NCBI GenBank assembly: GCA_036898135.1
Contig: CM072515.1
Span: forward strand, 16,463,830-16,527,829
Length of the DNA stretch: 64,000 nt
Direction of reading: 5' to 3'
Source of the DNA: Oncomelania hupensis
Taxonomy: Eukaryota; Mollusca; Gastropoda; Littorinimorpha; Pomatiopsidae
The notes beneath the pieces were generated by a model, which was given only the letters and a program-made list of their open reading frames with translations, was not told the origin of the DNA and did no database searches. Shown piece after piece: positions 36,301 to 45,305 of this stretch. The translations under genes were made by a program, and so were the position numbers. Position 1 is the stretch's first letter. Every line of letters begins with the position of its first letter.

Positions 36301-36738
36301 ATACAATTCATTGGGATACAGTTTGTTAAGTGATGAATTTTTGTTTACTGCAAGATAGAAAAGCCCACTTGATTATTGCCATCCATAATGTAATGGGTTT
36401 GCACAAATCCAGGCCTTAAAATACCACTGTCAAACTCATCATGGCATAATATTGAGTTATGACAGCAGTATTTTCAGGCAGAGATGTGTAAATCTAAATA
36501 TCCCATGCTTTTATATGTTAGATATTCAAAAGACATCAGGCTTCCACAATTTTCAGCACTTTCAGGAGGGATGGTAAGTAACATTCAGGAATCCAAGAAT
36601 TTGCTGTCTGTTATCTTGTTGCCTGCTGACCCACTCCACAACCAGAGCAGTCGGGAGAAGATTGAGATGAGTTTAGGGATGTGGTTGTCCCTGTTACTAA
36701 TTCTTCTGTTTCTTTCTTTCACTCAGCGGTACTTGTGA
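18372..36738 (+). CDS. CEP126: CEP126-like centrosomal protein (about 12 coding exons)
   Basis: Exons 19046-19148, 22233-22752, 23352-24893, 29023-29128, 30817-31103, 31312-31979, 33861-34012, 34247-34396, 34873-34947, 36132-36208 and 36727-36738 join in frame with GT-AG introns to about 1,230 residues (human CEP126 is ~1,100). The N-terminus is a charged coiled coil (SQETNKRRK..EEKRRQEILNKRHQEQ, then KDATEKYQRSHV) followed by QLEEALRL. This matches the vertebrate CEP126 pattern of ..SNRRKKAFEEKRK..EEVTEKFQRAHVP..LEEAL. The C-terminus has ALSMEEQKLLESLDKLNERL, also CEP126-like. The middle is low-complexity and Ser/Pro/Gln-rich. CEP126 localises to centrosome, basal body and midbody and supports microtubule organisation and ciliogenesis. 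The first exon is uncertain. Confidence 0.85.
19046..19148 (+). CDS. CEP126: CEP126 exon, start of coiled coil
   Basis: The acceptor is AATATATAG and the donor GTAAGTGG. It encodes EEEIENLKARNHPEGNDVLA followed by KARRLSQETNKRRK. The frame is closed upstream by a stop within 40 bases, so an earlier exon must supply the start codon. Confidence 0.8.
19298..20397 (+). repeat. AAGGTCA-rich dispersed repeat, copy 2
   Basis: The copy runs from TTTTTGACTCACATGCATAG to GAGTCATGTGGACTTTGCCC. It carries repeated TCAAGGTCAAGGTCA-type strings, including a tandemly doubled block around 19855-19935. It lies in the second CEP126 intron and contains a long G run (20138-20161). Confidence 0.82.
20138..20161 (+). 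repeat. Poly-G run of 24
   Basis: An unbroken G tract lies within the AAGGTCA-rich repeat; the other copies lack it. It could form G-quadruplex structure and its length may be a sequencing artefact. Confidence 0.85.
20845..21880. repeat. Tandem array with 43-bp then 55-bp units, interrupted
   Basis: The early units (~20845-21110) have a 43-bp period with CACAAACACTAAAATACA and TAAAACATGTGCAT. Later units expand to 55 bp by adding GGTAGCACCGCAGTGC-like sequence between CACTAAA and AGTAAAAC. A ~190-bp non-repeat block (21297-21485) with two TATAAATAG strings interrupts the array. The array sits in a CEP126 intron. Confidence 0.88.
22233..22752 (+). CDS. CEP126: CEP126 exon, conserved coiled coil and EEAL motif
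   Basis: The acceptor is ATTTTATAACAG and the donor GTAGG. It continues the coiled coil (EQAREEKRRQEILNKRHQEQ then KDATEKYQRSHV), the HVQLEEALRLVRG motif, and a second Gln-rich helix (RNRFEQQLEHHQQLLAQQQQ). Phase 1 to 0. Confidence 0.88.
23352..24893 (+). CDS. CEP126: CEP126 large central exon
   Basis: The exon has 514 codons in phase 0, acceptor TTATTTGCAG and donor GTAAATA. It is mostly low-complexity (Ser, Pro, Gln, Tyr). A perfect 27-bp direct duplication (24537-24563 and 24564-24590) repeats SDDSRQYIQ. Near the end KEVKSILKR contains a SILK motif (24756-24767). The frame runs on into the intron for ~70 codons if unspliced, but the donor and next exon support splicing at 24893. Confidence 0.88.
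25260..25820 (-). mobile_element. 5'-truncated RTE-like LINE with 15-bp TSD
   Basis: On the minus strand it encodes the C-terminal segment ([39 protein letters not shown]) and a GGATA tail. It is flanked by TCCAGAATAACATGC (25245-25259 and 25821-25835). A small internal deletion has removed part of the QGTVQGGRR section. It is inserted in a CEP126 intron, opposite to the gene. Confidence 0.88.
26153..27100 (+). repeat. AAGGTCA-rich dispersed repeat, copy 3 (5' truncated)
   Basis: The copy starts near AAATAGTCCAAA, then AACCAAATATGCTAGGACCT, TGATCAGTGAATGAATTAC and multiple AAGGTCA strings, ending GTATGCAAGTCATATGGGCT and CCCTTCTAG. It lies in the CEP126 intron before 29023. Confidence 0.78.
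27335..28703 (+). mobile_element. Degraded RTE-like LINE copy
   Basis: The copy runs from PWTQSLIITLPKKGILQECQ (start of RT) through AEEQAGFRAWRSTNGQFF and FKQVFD-stop-VWHAALWATMR to the C-terminal block and a decayed GGATAGGAGAGGATA tail. Several frameshifts and stops make it a pseudogene. It has more N-terminal RT sequence than the 15043 copy. It is inserted sense in the CEP126 intron. Confidence 0.82.
29023..29128 (+). CDS. CEP126: CEP126 exon with KGVRF motif
   Basis: The acceptor is TTATTTTCAG and the donor GTAAAAT. It encodes LKKKGVRFADLQYPDVEEDF and EQDNQDISTIPAKSE. KGVRF fits the RVxF PP1-docking pattern and lies about 46 residues after the SILK motif. Confidence 0.85.
29172..30433 (-). 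mobile_element. tRNA-derived SINE interrupted by the DNA transposon
   Basis: On the minus strand a tRNA-like head (A box TAGCTCAGTGGTCAGAAC, B box GGGTTCGAATC) spans about 30433-30360. The body continues to 30326, is broken by the transposon, and resumes at 29260 with GGGCCAGAGCCTTGAGAAAC and GTATAAGAGAAATC, ending in a T-rich tail near 29172. The order of the pieces across the target duplication supports one SINE disrupted later. Confidence 0.68.
29261..30325 (+). mobile_element. 1,065-bp DNA transposon with TIRs and 6-bp TSD
   Basis: The termini CAGGGTGGAGAA (29261-29272) and TTCTCCACCCTG (30314-30325) are perfect inverted repeats. The flanks TATCCA (29255-29260, 30326-30331) form a 6-bp duplication. 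Inside is an ORF (29603-29806) starting MDGLDSSTDEGEFTGFHLSD, an acidic N-terminus as in some transposases; no catalytic domain remains. It splits a tRNA-type SINE. Confidence 0.82.
30817..31103 (+). CDS. CEP126: CEP126 exon, Pro/Arg-rich
   Basis: The acceptor is GTGTTAACAG and the donor AAG|GTGGAC. Pro/Arg/Ser-rich text (QQPAQRPRPASARVVSTTKP) is followed by a His-rich part ending SQLDKK. The GC-rich codon use contrasts with the flanking introns. Confidence 0.82.
31312..31979 (+). CDS. CEP126: CEP126 exon, Thr/Ala/Ser-rich
   Basis: The acceptor is TTTTCCCATAG and the donor GTGAAAA. It encodes VVMIHNNFMSRVPAYSS and a more ordered segment RIDRTPTDDEINKLWKKMRS with a predicted helix, ending YMQRF plus two bases of Ser. 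Confidence 0.85.
31985..32050 (+). repeat. (GATT)n microsatellite
   Basis: An imperfect GATT/GATG tetranucleotide run lies just inside the CEP126 intron donor at 31980. Confidence 0.8.
32160..32935. repeat. 55-bp tandem array, ~14 copies
   Basis: The period is 55 bp (TCGTCATAAT at 32221 and 32276). The unit contains ATAATTAACCCTTGT, ACACCTGATGATAGTCACAA and GTTCAACTTGCCATC. Copies are over 90% alike, varying at Tt/Tc (TTACAC vs TCACAC) and ATAAT vs ATCAT positions. It lies in the CEP126 intron between 31979 and 33861. Confidence 0.92.
33205..33362 (+). repeat. DR600 3' fragment
   Basis: GGAGTGCCTTTAGTGTTACC, then TCAGCAGATCTTTTATACGG and CTGCTGGATCCTATAA with a TAACTAAC tail match the last quarter of DR600. 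Confidence 0.65.
33861..34012 (+). CDS. CEP126: CEP126 exon
   Basis: The acceptor is GTTTTGTCAG and the donor A|GTGAGT. It encodes LLQQRKGNSSTIGLTRANGI and GLDPRFGQVNISYAPREE. Phases 2 in and 1 out agree with its neighbours. Confidence 0.82.
34247..34396 (+). CDS. CEP126: CEP126 exon
   Basis: The acceptor is CATGTTGCAG and the donor GTAGGAA. It encodes MSESMAEFLAAEQVVQTQGA followed by a helical MAAMQSAQNQQEMYNSVRQK. Confidence 0.85.
34873..34947 (+). CDS. CEP126: CEP126 exon, conserved C-terminal helix
   Basis: The acceptor is TATCATTTCAG and the donor GTAATC. It encodes GPGALSMEEQKLLESLDKLN followed by ERLK. The SxEEQxLLESLDxLNxRL pattern is a hallmark of CEP126 C-termini. Confidence 0.88.
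34948..36131. other. CEP126 intron, nothing recognised
   Basis: The intron has no repeat family recognised elsewhere in the window and no exon candidate. A T run lies at 35000-35019. Confidence 0.5.
36132..36208 (+). CDS. CEP126: CEP126 exon
   Basis: The acceptor is GGTGATTTTTCAG and the donor GTAAGTAG. It encodes VVDNRTTNNPVSNLSNTAPS and NHIYIH, ending in phase 0. Confidence 0.75.
36727..36738 (+). CDS. CEP126: Probable CEP126 terminal exon (RYL stop)
   Basis: A strong pyrimidine tract (CTGTTTCTTTCTTTCACTCAG) precedes CGG TAC TTG TGA, in phase with 36208. This gives a C-terminus ..HIYIHRYL. Another terminal exon could be used instead. Confidence 0.5.
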   Translation, partial: RYL

Positions 36739-37004
36739 GGGAGAGTAGCCAAGTTATTGCCCAGTAAGCAAAACAAATATCTAGATGCATGCCTTTTTGT
36801 TTGACGTACACAGAATTTTGTCTGCTTTATGCTTTCACTAACGCTAATTGCACTGTTGTGCTTTGATTGCCAACTTAGGCTCATAGTGTTTTCACTTAGG
36901 AATTTAGTCTTTTTGTTTGTACATGTTTTTTTGTGTTGATTAGAGAACGTTTTATAGATAAGATTGTGTGTAGGTGTGTGTGGGTGAGTGTGTGTGTGTG
37001 TGTT

Positions 37005-38241
37005 ACACTGTGCCCTAAACTGGTTTTATTCTTACCTATCTGATCGTTTCCAATCTGTCTGCATCGACAACTACCTTTCTGAACCGTCCAGACTTGTCTG
37101 CGGTGTTCGGCAGGGGTCAGTTTTGGGCCCTGTTCTATACATCCTTTACACATCTCCTCTGTCTCAGATCATCCAAAACCATGACACTTTTCACCACTTC
37201 TACACAGATAATACACAGCTAAAAAACAGTGACACTCCTCAAAACCTTTAATCTATTCTGACCAAAACTTCCGACTGGTGCGAAACACAACCTGTCTTCT
37301 TCTTCTGTAGACACTGTCACTCTTGGCCAAACCATTATTCCTATTTCGTATTCTGTCAAAAACCTTGGCGTCATCCTTGACAACACCCTCTCCATGTCAA
37401 AATTCATCCACAAAACCTGTCAATCATGCAACTTTCAGCTCCATAGAATAGGCCTTGTCCTCAAGCATCTGACCACTGACGCTACAGCCAAACTCATTTC
37501 CTCTCTTGTCCTGCCACGCTTTAACTACTGTAACTCTCTTCTTGCTGGACTTCCTTTCTCTTCTGTTCATATGCTCCGTGTTCAGAACTCAGCTGCTCAT
37601 CTGGTTCTCAGAATGAACAAAAACTGATCATATCACATCTCTCCTACATTCTCTCCACTGGCTTCCTGTATCTCAGAGGATTACCTACAAAATCTGTACT
37701 TTCTGTTACAAGTGTGCTCATGGATTAGCCCCTTTCTACCTCACCAAGAACATTCACTTCTACAAGCCATCTGACACCCTTATGCTACAAATACCCTGCT
37801 ACAAACTCTCCTCTGCAGGCTGTCGATCCTTCTCAGTACTTGGTCCTTCAACTTGGAACTCTCTTCCTCTCTCTCTCTTCACAGTTCTCTGAACATAGCC
37901 ACTTTTAAGTCCAACTTGAAAACTCACCTCTTCCTTAAAAATGTCTGATCTCGCCTCCCATCATCATTCCTTCTTTTATGATTCAGACCATCGCCATCAC
38001 TCCGCATGCCCTCAACCCCCATCACTCCTTAGCTGCTCTCCTCTTTCCCATCCCTCCCTGGTCTTTTATAGTTTACTTGTAAATATTCTTTTTCATGTTT
38101 GTATTATGTCATAGCATAATTTATGGGTGTATCATTTTTGTTTTACTTCTTTTTATAGGTGTTTCGATGTTAATGTTAAGTATAAATGCATGAGAACTGC
38201 ACTTTGAACTGATGTCATTAGGAAAAAGCGCCATATAATAC

Positions 38242-38293
<52 letters not shown>

Positions 38294-38295
38294 TA
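37005..38295 (+). mobile_element. Degraded L2/CR1-like LINE fragment
   Basis: Translation gives LNWFYSYLSDRFQSVCIDN, CGVRQGSVLGPVLYILYTSP and FYTDNTQLK (a mutated YADD box). A shifted frame has KNLGVILDNTLSMSKFIHK and TTDATAKLISSLVLPRFNYC, then LHWLPVSQRITYKI and FLKNV-stop. It ends at an (ATT)n tail (38240-38292). Frameshifts and the altered catalytic box show it is dead. Confidence 0.78.
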
Positions 38296-38389
38296 TCAAT
38301 TGTTGATTCAGCAAACATCAACAACTGCATATAAGATCGCTTTCCTAAAATCTCTCAAAAATCACTTTTCAAGCAGACTCAAGCATTGC

Positions 38390-38588
38390 TTATATAGCCT
38401 TCTGCAATCGAGAAAAAATTCAAACATTCTAGAATGACGCAATAACGCTCAATCAAAATAAAACTCGTCACCGGAACTACACACTGTCTTACGTCATAGA
38501 ACATTCTTTAGTTAGAAGAACTGTTTAGCTATTACGAGACAGATCTGGAAACTTCAATCTATAATAAACAATTCCAGAAAATTTTCAA
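38390..38588 (-). promoter_or_regulatory. Heat-shock-element cluster with TATA box
   Basis: Read on the minus strand, TATATAA (38396-38390) lies about 30 bp downstream of TTCTAGAA (38427-38434). Further elements follow at 38499-38506 (GAACATTC), 38548-38555 (GAAACTTC) and 38572-38579 (TTCCAGAA), all with the alternating nGAAnnTTCn heat-shock-factor geometry. A CCAAT box in reverse lies near 38598. No gene follows on the minus strand, only the antisense face of the dead LINE. Confidence 0.5.
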
Positions 38589-38862
38589 CAGTATTGACCA
38601 ATGAAAATTATCAACATTATACAAAGCTCTTTCTATCAACAGCGCAAAATCATATCAAAGGTAAATACACGCTTTCATCGCATGCTTTGCAAAATAAAAT
38701 GATCGGAACTATCATGCGCGTTGCAGTCATAACAGTGTGCCATGTTGTTCTCAGGAAAGGATTCTGTACTGTTAATTTAAATGAAGAAGTTTGTTTGTTT
38801 TTAGAAAGATTTGAAAACGAAATAGTACATATATTGTGACCTTTTGTGTGACTGCAGTATTC

Positions 38863-38863
<1 letters not shown>

Positions 38864-38899
<36 letters not shown>
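38864..38899. repeat. (TG)n microsatellite
   Basis: An uninterrupted TG dinucleotide run of about 36 bp. Confidence 0.95.
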
Positions 38900-39054
38900 G
38901 GGAGTAGTGTGTAGATGTGAGTGAATGAATATGTGTGGATAGGTATGAGGGAATGTTTATATGTGTGTGAGCATTGATTCATGAGCATTTCAATGCATGC
39001 GATTGTTTTGACCCATTTTGTTCCCTTCAAAACAGGATAGCATGCACACAATTA

Positions 39055-40380
39055 CCATGGCTTTGAGAGTAAGGGGTGATGGATAGGAGGATGGTGTGGG
39101 AGGTGGGGCACAGATAATCTATTACCATTTTGTAATTAAGTCTAGGTCACTGGATTTTTGACAAGAGGATATGGTTCCCTGGTTGGAGGATGGAGAGTTA
39201 AAGAGATATTTTGTTTCTGTTGTAACCAAGAGCAAGGCATTTTGTTTCTGAACCAGTGTATCACAGTTGTGTTTGTCATTTGTTTCACTGCTTGTCTAGA
39301 ACCCTATCAGTACAACTTATGTTAATCTGATAAATAAAATTTGATACAACAACAACTAGAACCCTAGATTTTTGCCAGAGCTGAGAAATGAGCAAAATTG
39401 GACTCGAGCAAATCAAATCAAAGGAGCTGAAACAACGGTATTTTGGCTTTCCAGCTAACAGTTTCCAACAATAGTAGTGGGCTCATTTTTAAAAGTTGAA
39501 GTAAAGTGATATAATGCACCATGTGAATTGAGTGAAACATTCAAATGGCTGTGTGGAAACTTGAGATGTTGAACTAAATTTTGCAATAGAGTGTTCAAGA
39601 ATTGAACTTGAGATTACATACCTAATAAATCTGTTAATCAGAGAAATCTTTAACAAACTGAGTAACAAAATGTAACGGTTTGTTACAGTGACACGGCTAA
39701 TTTCTAGTCGGCTAATTTCAGTTACAGCTCATTTTCAATCTCTAGTGCATGGATCCTTCCTTTGTTGGAAAAGACTGCCTTAACTTGTGCCTGTACTACT
39801 ATGACCATTGAAGTCCAAGGGACCTGTTCCTTCATCAAAACGTCATAAAAGATATGTATATAGTTAAGCATTTGGCACAAGGAGGCTTTTCTCCCAGCAT
39901 GCACAAAGACATGATAAATAATTTACTGTATTCAAAATCAAATGTAGGTCTCAAGCTAGCAGAAGAGAAGAAAAATAAAACCCAGCAAGTCGAATACAAT
40001 TTTTCAAAATTTCACCTTTATTTCCGTACGGCAAACCGTTACGGCATAAAGTTAATGTCCCAAGCTGTTTGAAATGTTCTGATTGTTAATGAACGAGCTA
40101 ATATCGGTATCCTCAAGAAATTTGTCATGTTTGTAGCGATAACAATGTTTTTATTTTATTTTGTGTCGGCCAGTTGTTGTTTTTTTTACACAAAGCACCT
40201 GACAGTTGTGCTTATTTATCCACACTTACAGTACAAGAGACAACATTTTTTAGTTTTCACTGAATTTTTTTTGTGTTGCAGTCGATCTTGTTTATTATTT
40301 AGCCATAGCAAAACTAAAGAGGAACTCACTTTAAGAAAATAGTTTTTGCTACTGATCTTGTCATTGTTTTGACATTTATA
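39055..40380. other. Intergenic stretch, nothing recognised
   Basis: The stretch is A/T-rich with only short open frames. No exon with splice support and no repeat family found elsewhere here. Confidence 0.45.
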
Positions 40381-40802
40381 GGACTTTGGTACAAATGTAT
40401 AGACAGTGTTGTGTTGTGTGTGTGTTGTGTTGTGTGTGTGTTGTGTTGTGTGTGTGTGTGAGTGTGCTTGGTTTTGTTGTTTTTGTGTGTTGGTTACATA
40501 TATCCATATATTTGCTAGAACATATAAGGGTGATAAGGAAGGGGAGGGAATACTGCCTTCCTTTGTTGTTGTCTTTTGCTGTTTTTAAGAGAAGGGTTGG
40601 AGCTGGGAGGAGGGCAGAGGGGTGGTGGGTGACGAGATTTAGATGACTATCATTGTTATGAAATATTTCAAAGATGATATTTCATCACAAAACATATTTT
40701 GTAAGAAAACTTTGAATTCTAATTTATGTTGATTTGGGTCTGATTAGAATTGTGCATATTGCACTTGTTCTCTATCTATTTATCTATTTTTTGATCTGTC
40801 AG

Positions 40803-40805
<3 letters not shown>

Positions 40806-40896
<91 letters not shown>
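40806..40896. repeat. (TC)n followed by (TA)n microsatellite
   Basis: About 58 bp of TC repeat changes directly into about 32 bp of TA repeat. The open frame across it (SLSLSL, IYIYIY) is an artefact. Confidence 0.95.
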
Positions 40897-40900
<4 letters not shown>

Positions 40901-41493
40901 GATTTTCTTCATTATGTTTTCACAATAACATGTGCGCAGTTACATTTCTGTGTAATTTTTTTTGATTATGTATTATTTGAATGTGTACTTATTCTTTTTT
41001 TTTATGTGTGTTTATTTGTATGTACCATACACTTAATATTTATAAAATCTGTAGCATTTGTAACACATGTAGCATTTCTAATAATTAAAAAAACAACAAC
41101 TCATTTAGCCCTAAAATGTGGAATCTTGATACACTAAATTTACTTTTAAAATGAAATTTTCCTCTTTAAAAATCCTTGGTTTTTTTGCTTGCATACATTG
41201 CTTGTGTATCATTTCTGGGAATCAAGATGAAAAGATCCACTGTTTTGAGATCACCAGTCTTTACCCAGTAACTCAGAAGTGTTGTAAAAACCAAAGACAA
41301 AATATTTGGTTTCATAGTCTTAGATCCCAGTAGTAGCCAGAAGCAATTTGTTGCTGGTGGTTTCAAAAGTGTATCAATATGTTTATGTCAGTGGAGGAGC
41401 AACAAAAAAGTTGTTTTATTTTAAATGACGGTATAGTTTGACACTTTGACCATAGTATCACAGCCTTGTTATTCTACTTCAACCAAAAGTTTG

Positions 41494-41680
41494 AGGGGCC
41501 GGATAGCTCATTTGGTAGCGGTTTACCAGTAACTGAAAGGTCCCTTGTTCCAATCCTGAATTGGCCAATGTGTGACCATATTATTTTTGCCTTACCGTCA
41601 ATTTGTTAGCTGGTGTCAGAATATTGTGACCAGTACCGTGTGAATATAATCTACAATTAACCTAACCAGAAGTTTAGTTC
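41494..41680 (+). mobile_element. tRNA-derived SINE candidate
   Basis: GGGGCCGGATAGCTCATTTG with TAGCGG resembles a tRNA 5' end and A box; GGTCCCTTGTTCCAATCC resembles a B box about 45 bp on. An AT-rich body follows. No target duplication was identified. Confidence 0.6.
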
Positions 41681-41994
41681 ATGTTTCATGTTTGTAGCGA
41701 ATAATTGTTTATAACCTCAATCATCTGACAAATTTTTGTGTTCTAGATTTTTTTTAATTTTATAACTGTTTTGTCTTCTTTTTATCAAGAATCAGCTGTA
41801 ATGCTTTAAATTCATTCATTTATACTTGCCCAGTAAACATCTTGAGGCTTATTCACAATACAAAGATGATTAATGTATTGTCCCAAGTTACAGGAGAAAC
41901 TTTGACAGAATGTTGGTGTGTGAATGTGCATGTGTGTACATCATCTTTCTTTGCTTTTGTATCTGATTTAGTTATCCTTTTTTGTTGTTGACCA

Positions 41995-42118
41995 GGGGTC
42001 AGGGTTTCGAGGTCAGCAAGTCATAACTTCAGGTCGACGTAACTCGGCAGGATTGAAACCCATGGGTCGCCCAATGTCAGCAAGGTTGTTGACACGACCG
42101 TACCACTGACAGCCAGCA
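41995..42118 (-). mobile_element. tRNA-derived SINE head (minus strand)
   Basis: On the minus strand TGGCTGTCAGTGGTACGG resembles an A box and GGGTTTCAATCC a B box. It is a different subfamily from 41494-41680. The end is not defined. Confidence 0.45.
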
Positions 42119-42119
42119 T

Positions 42120-45100
42120 TGACTGCTGACTGCCATTGTCAACTGCCAACTGCCAATGTCAGTTGCTGTCTTCGCCCACAGTAAATCTGACTTGAAGACT
42201 CTGCACCTCAGGGTTAAATTAAAACCCAACAAGATCTTTTTTTTAAGACACCTTTTTTAAAAATAAACTTGCTGCATCCTCAAATTGTGACTTTACAGCA
42301 AAGGTTAAATGTTATTTCTAAAACAAACAGAATGGCTGAATTTGATCATGTTAGCTAATGTTGATAATGCTATCTGTGGACAGAAATATTTACAAATGAA
42401 CACAATAATCCAAAAGTTAATGAAGAATGGCAGAAAAAATAAGCAAAGTAACAAAACAAAAATAATAAGAACAAAACCAATTGAAGTGAGGGCCCAGAAA
42501 CAAAACCTCCCAAAAACTAAATGAATTAAACCAGAACAAAACATTTTATCGTGCCTTGTGCAAAGACTGAAGTATTTGTGAAGCCGGAGAAATGTTTTTG
42601 ATGAATTGTGACCATTGCAACCGGCATTTAGGATTTTATTTCCCTACAAACCATTTGTCTGTGATAAATGTACTCCAAACATGACTGAAAGACATATCAA
42701 TAAATGATACTTCGTTGTCTTCGTCTTTCTTTTTCTTTTTACATTTGCATTATTGGATCTACATACAGGTGAATTCTGTTTGAACATGTACTTATTTCTT
42801 GCTTATTTAGATATTGATATTAGTGATGGTGTGGACGACGATGATAATTGTGGAGATATCGATGGTAAATTTGACTGATACTGAATCAGGGGTGGAGCTT
42901 TTTCCCTACACAAAAGAAGAAGGAAGAGGAAGGAGAAGAAGAAGATTCAGAAAGAGAAAAAAGAAGAAAGAAAAGGTAGATTTTTTTTTTACAATTCTGC
43001 ACCTTCTCGCTTGCAGGTTTAAGAATTAAAAATGTTAATCTTGAATGAGAATGGAGCGAAATTTCACCCTAAGCATTCGTTTTTTCATGGGTTGGTGTGC
43101 ACTATTCCATTGGGAATATTTTGCCCACAAAGTTCCATGAGTGAAGTTGCAATACTTTGCAAAATGATTGTAATATTGAATGCATAAAGGTTGATAGTAT
43201 CTTGGAATACGAAAGACATTTAAAGACATTTAAATTGTAATGTATTTCTTGTATATACATTCTATTTAATGTATTTCTTGTATATACATTCTATTTAATT
43301 TTCAACAAGTGTTATTCGTTCATTCATTTAATTATTTATATTAAAATAGTTTGTTTTGGGAAGCAAATCTGTGATAATTATGAACTATGAAAGTATTTAC
43401 CTTTATCCCTAAGATGTTAAGGCAAACATACTATATTGATCGACTTGTGTCATGGCCAAGATCACTACTTAGTGCAATGTCAAGGTCACAATATTCCTAA
43501 GGGAATCTTCCCTAGGGGAAAATGATTATCATATTCATAGTATATGAATTATAATTGTAAATGTTCCATTAGGGTTAGCTTATCAATTTATAAAGTGTTA
43601 GAATTACCAAAATTAGTTTGGATGCATTAGAAAAATGTTCGCCATCTGTCGACACACTCATTTTGTTATAAAAATAAAATACAGACATGACATCCGTGAC
43701 CTATGACACTGCATGAGTCGGTCTGAACAGTATGCCTGCCAAGCTGTTAAACATTACCTTTGCCACTAAGTCAAGATGTATGACAGTTTGTGATTGGCCT
43801 GCATGTTTGCCACAGCCAATCACAATGTAGCACACATTATAAACAGAAGGGGAAGTAATATCCAGCCAAGGGGAAACTAGCAGCTAATGCTTGTTATTTA
43901 TTATATTACTTATAGCATTATTAAAGAAGTCTTTTTTTGTGTTGTATACTAATTTAACTTGTGCAAAGATAATGATAGTAGTACTGTTATCAATGGGTGT
44001 GGGGATATCAAGGTGTATCATACTTGAATGCACATCTTATATTTTATGTCCTTTAAAATATATGGCTTCAAATTTGTACAGCGTATTATGCTTGGTTGGT
44101 TGCCTTTTTTTTTCTTTTTTTTTCAGTCCGTCCATGTGGAAGTTTTGACATTTATGATGTTCAGTTTGAATTTTGCACCGCAAACGTGAAACATGTAACC
44201 AACAAATAAACACAGTGCCACCTGCACGATGAAAACCAAATGTTTGCTTCATGTTGTAGTATTTTTCTATCATGCATTGTGGCCACCGTTTTTATTGTCT
44301 TATTCTTTTGAATGAATGTCCAATTATATCTTAATTTATTGTGCGCTGTAAATCGTTTTTGTTTGCACACTTTTTTTTTTTTCTTCTGTTGAATAACAAA
44401 TATTCACTCCTGTCTGAATTGTGAAACAGTCAAGTTGGATTCTACAGGGCATTGTTAATAATTCCTGTCTGTTTTTGTTGATTATACAGTGTACACATTT
44501 GTTGTGTATTGTTTAATTTTTTTTTATATTTTTGTCCAGTCAACTGTTGTGCAGTTTTCTACGATGAATGTTAGTGTACAGTGTCAACACTGACATAAAA
44601 ATGGCTTAGATGAAGGGGATAGGGGAAGGGGAGAGGGTTAGTGGAGGAGATACAAGAAGTGGCCTGCATGGAGGAGGAAGGGGGTGGTTTTTGGCAGAGT
44701 CTGTAGTATTTTATATAATTTGAATTTTAGTATTGGTTAGCTCTTGTTTTATTTACAGGTGGAAGAATGGAATTTTCTATGCTGTATAATAATAAATCCA
44801 GGGTACTAAGGAAAAAAACTAAAAGCAACAACCTAATACTGCAAGTAGTTATTACAGTCATATACAAGGAGTCAATGTACAGGTCAAACTATTTCAGAGT
44901 ACTGTTACCTTAATTGTTGCATAGTTGGAGATATTCAAATTATCGCTGGCTTTAATTGTTGTATACGTTTAAATATTTTAAACATAATGAGCAATTCTTT
45001 TTTGTATTTTGTATTATTAATATTGTATAATTCCTACAAGTATATATTTTGTTGTATATTATTTTCATTTTATTTATTTATTTATTATCAAGGACACTGA

Positions 45101-45300
45101 TTTGTTAAGTGTCTTTGCTATTATAAGTTTTGTTAGTTACAGGGCTGTGGTAACCAATAGTTATTACAGAACTATGATATGAAGCTGCAAATGTAGTTAT
45201 CCTTTTGTTTTAAAACATTTAAGCAGAAACTTTAAAAATAAAGAAAACCGCAGCATAAAACTACCCCTAAAACAAATGTGTTAAGTGACTCCTAATGTGC
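42120..45300. other. Intergenic stretch, no gene recognised
   Basis: Contents are A/T-rich sequence, a purine-rich GAAGAAG tract (42915-42975) and a short palindrome (43789-43824). No supported exon was found. Confidence 0.4.
43789..43824. promoter_or_regulatory. Inverted CCAAT-box palindrome
   Basis: TGTGATTGGC (43789-43798) and GCCAATCACA (43815-43824) are perfect 10-bp inverted repeats around a 16-bp loop, each holding a CCAAT box. ATTATAAAC lies about 15 bp further on. The site may be a promoter remnant, but no gene follows. Confidence 0.35.
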
Positions 45301-45305
45301 TTTTT

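Noticed and set aside
40386..40646. Cys/Val-rich frame over GTGTTGTGT repeats
   Set aside because: Produced by a degenerate TG-rich repeat.
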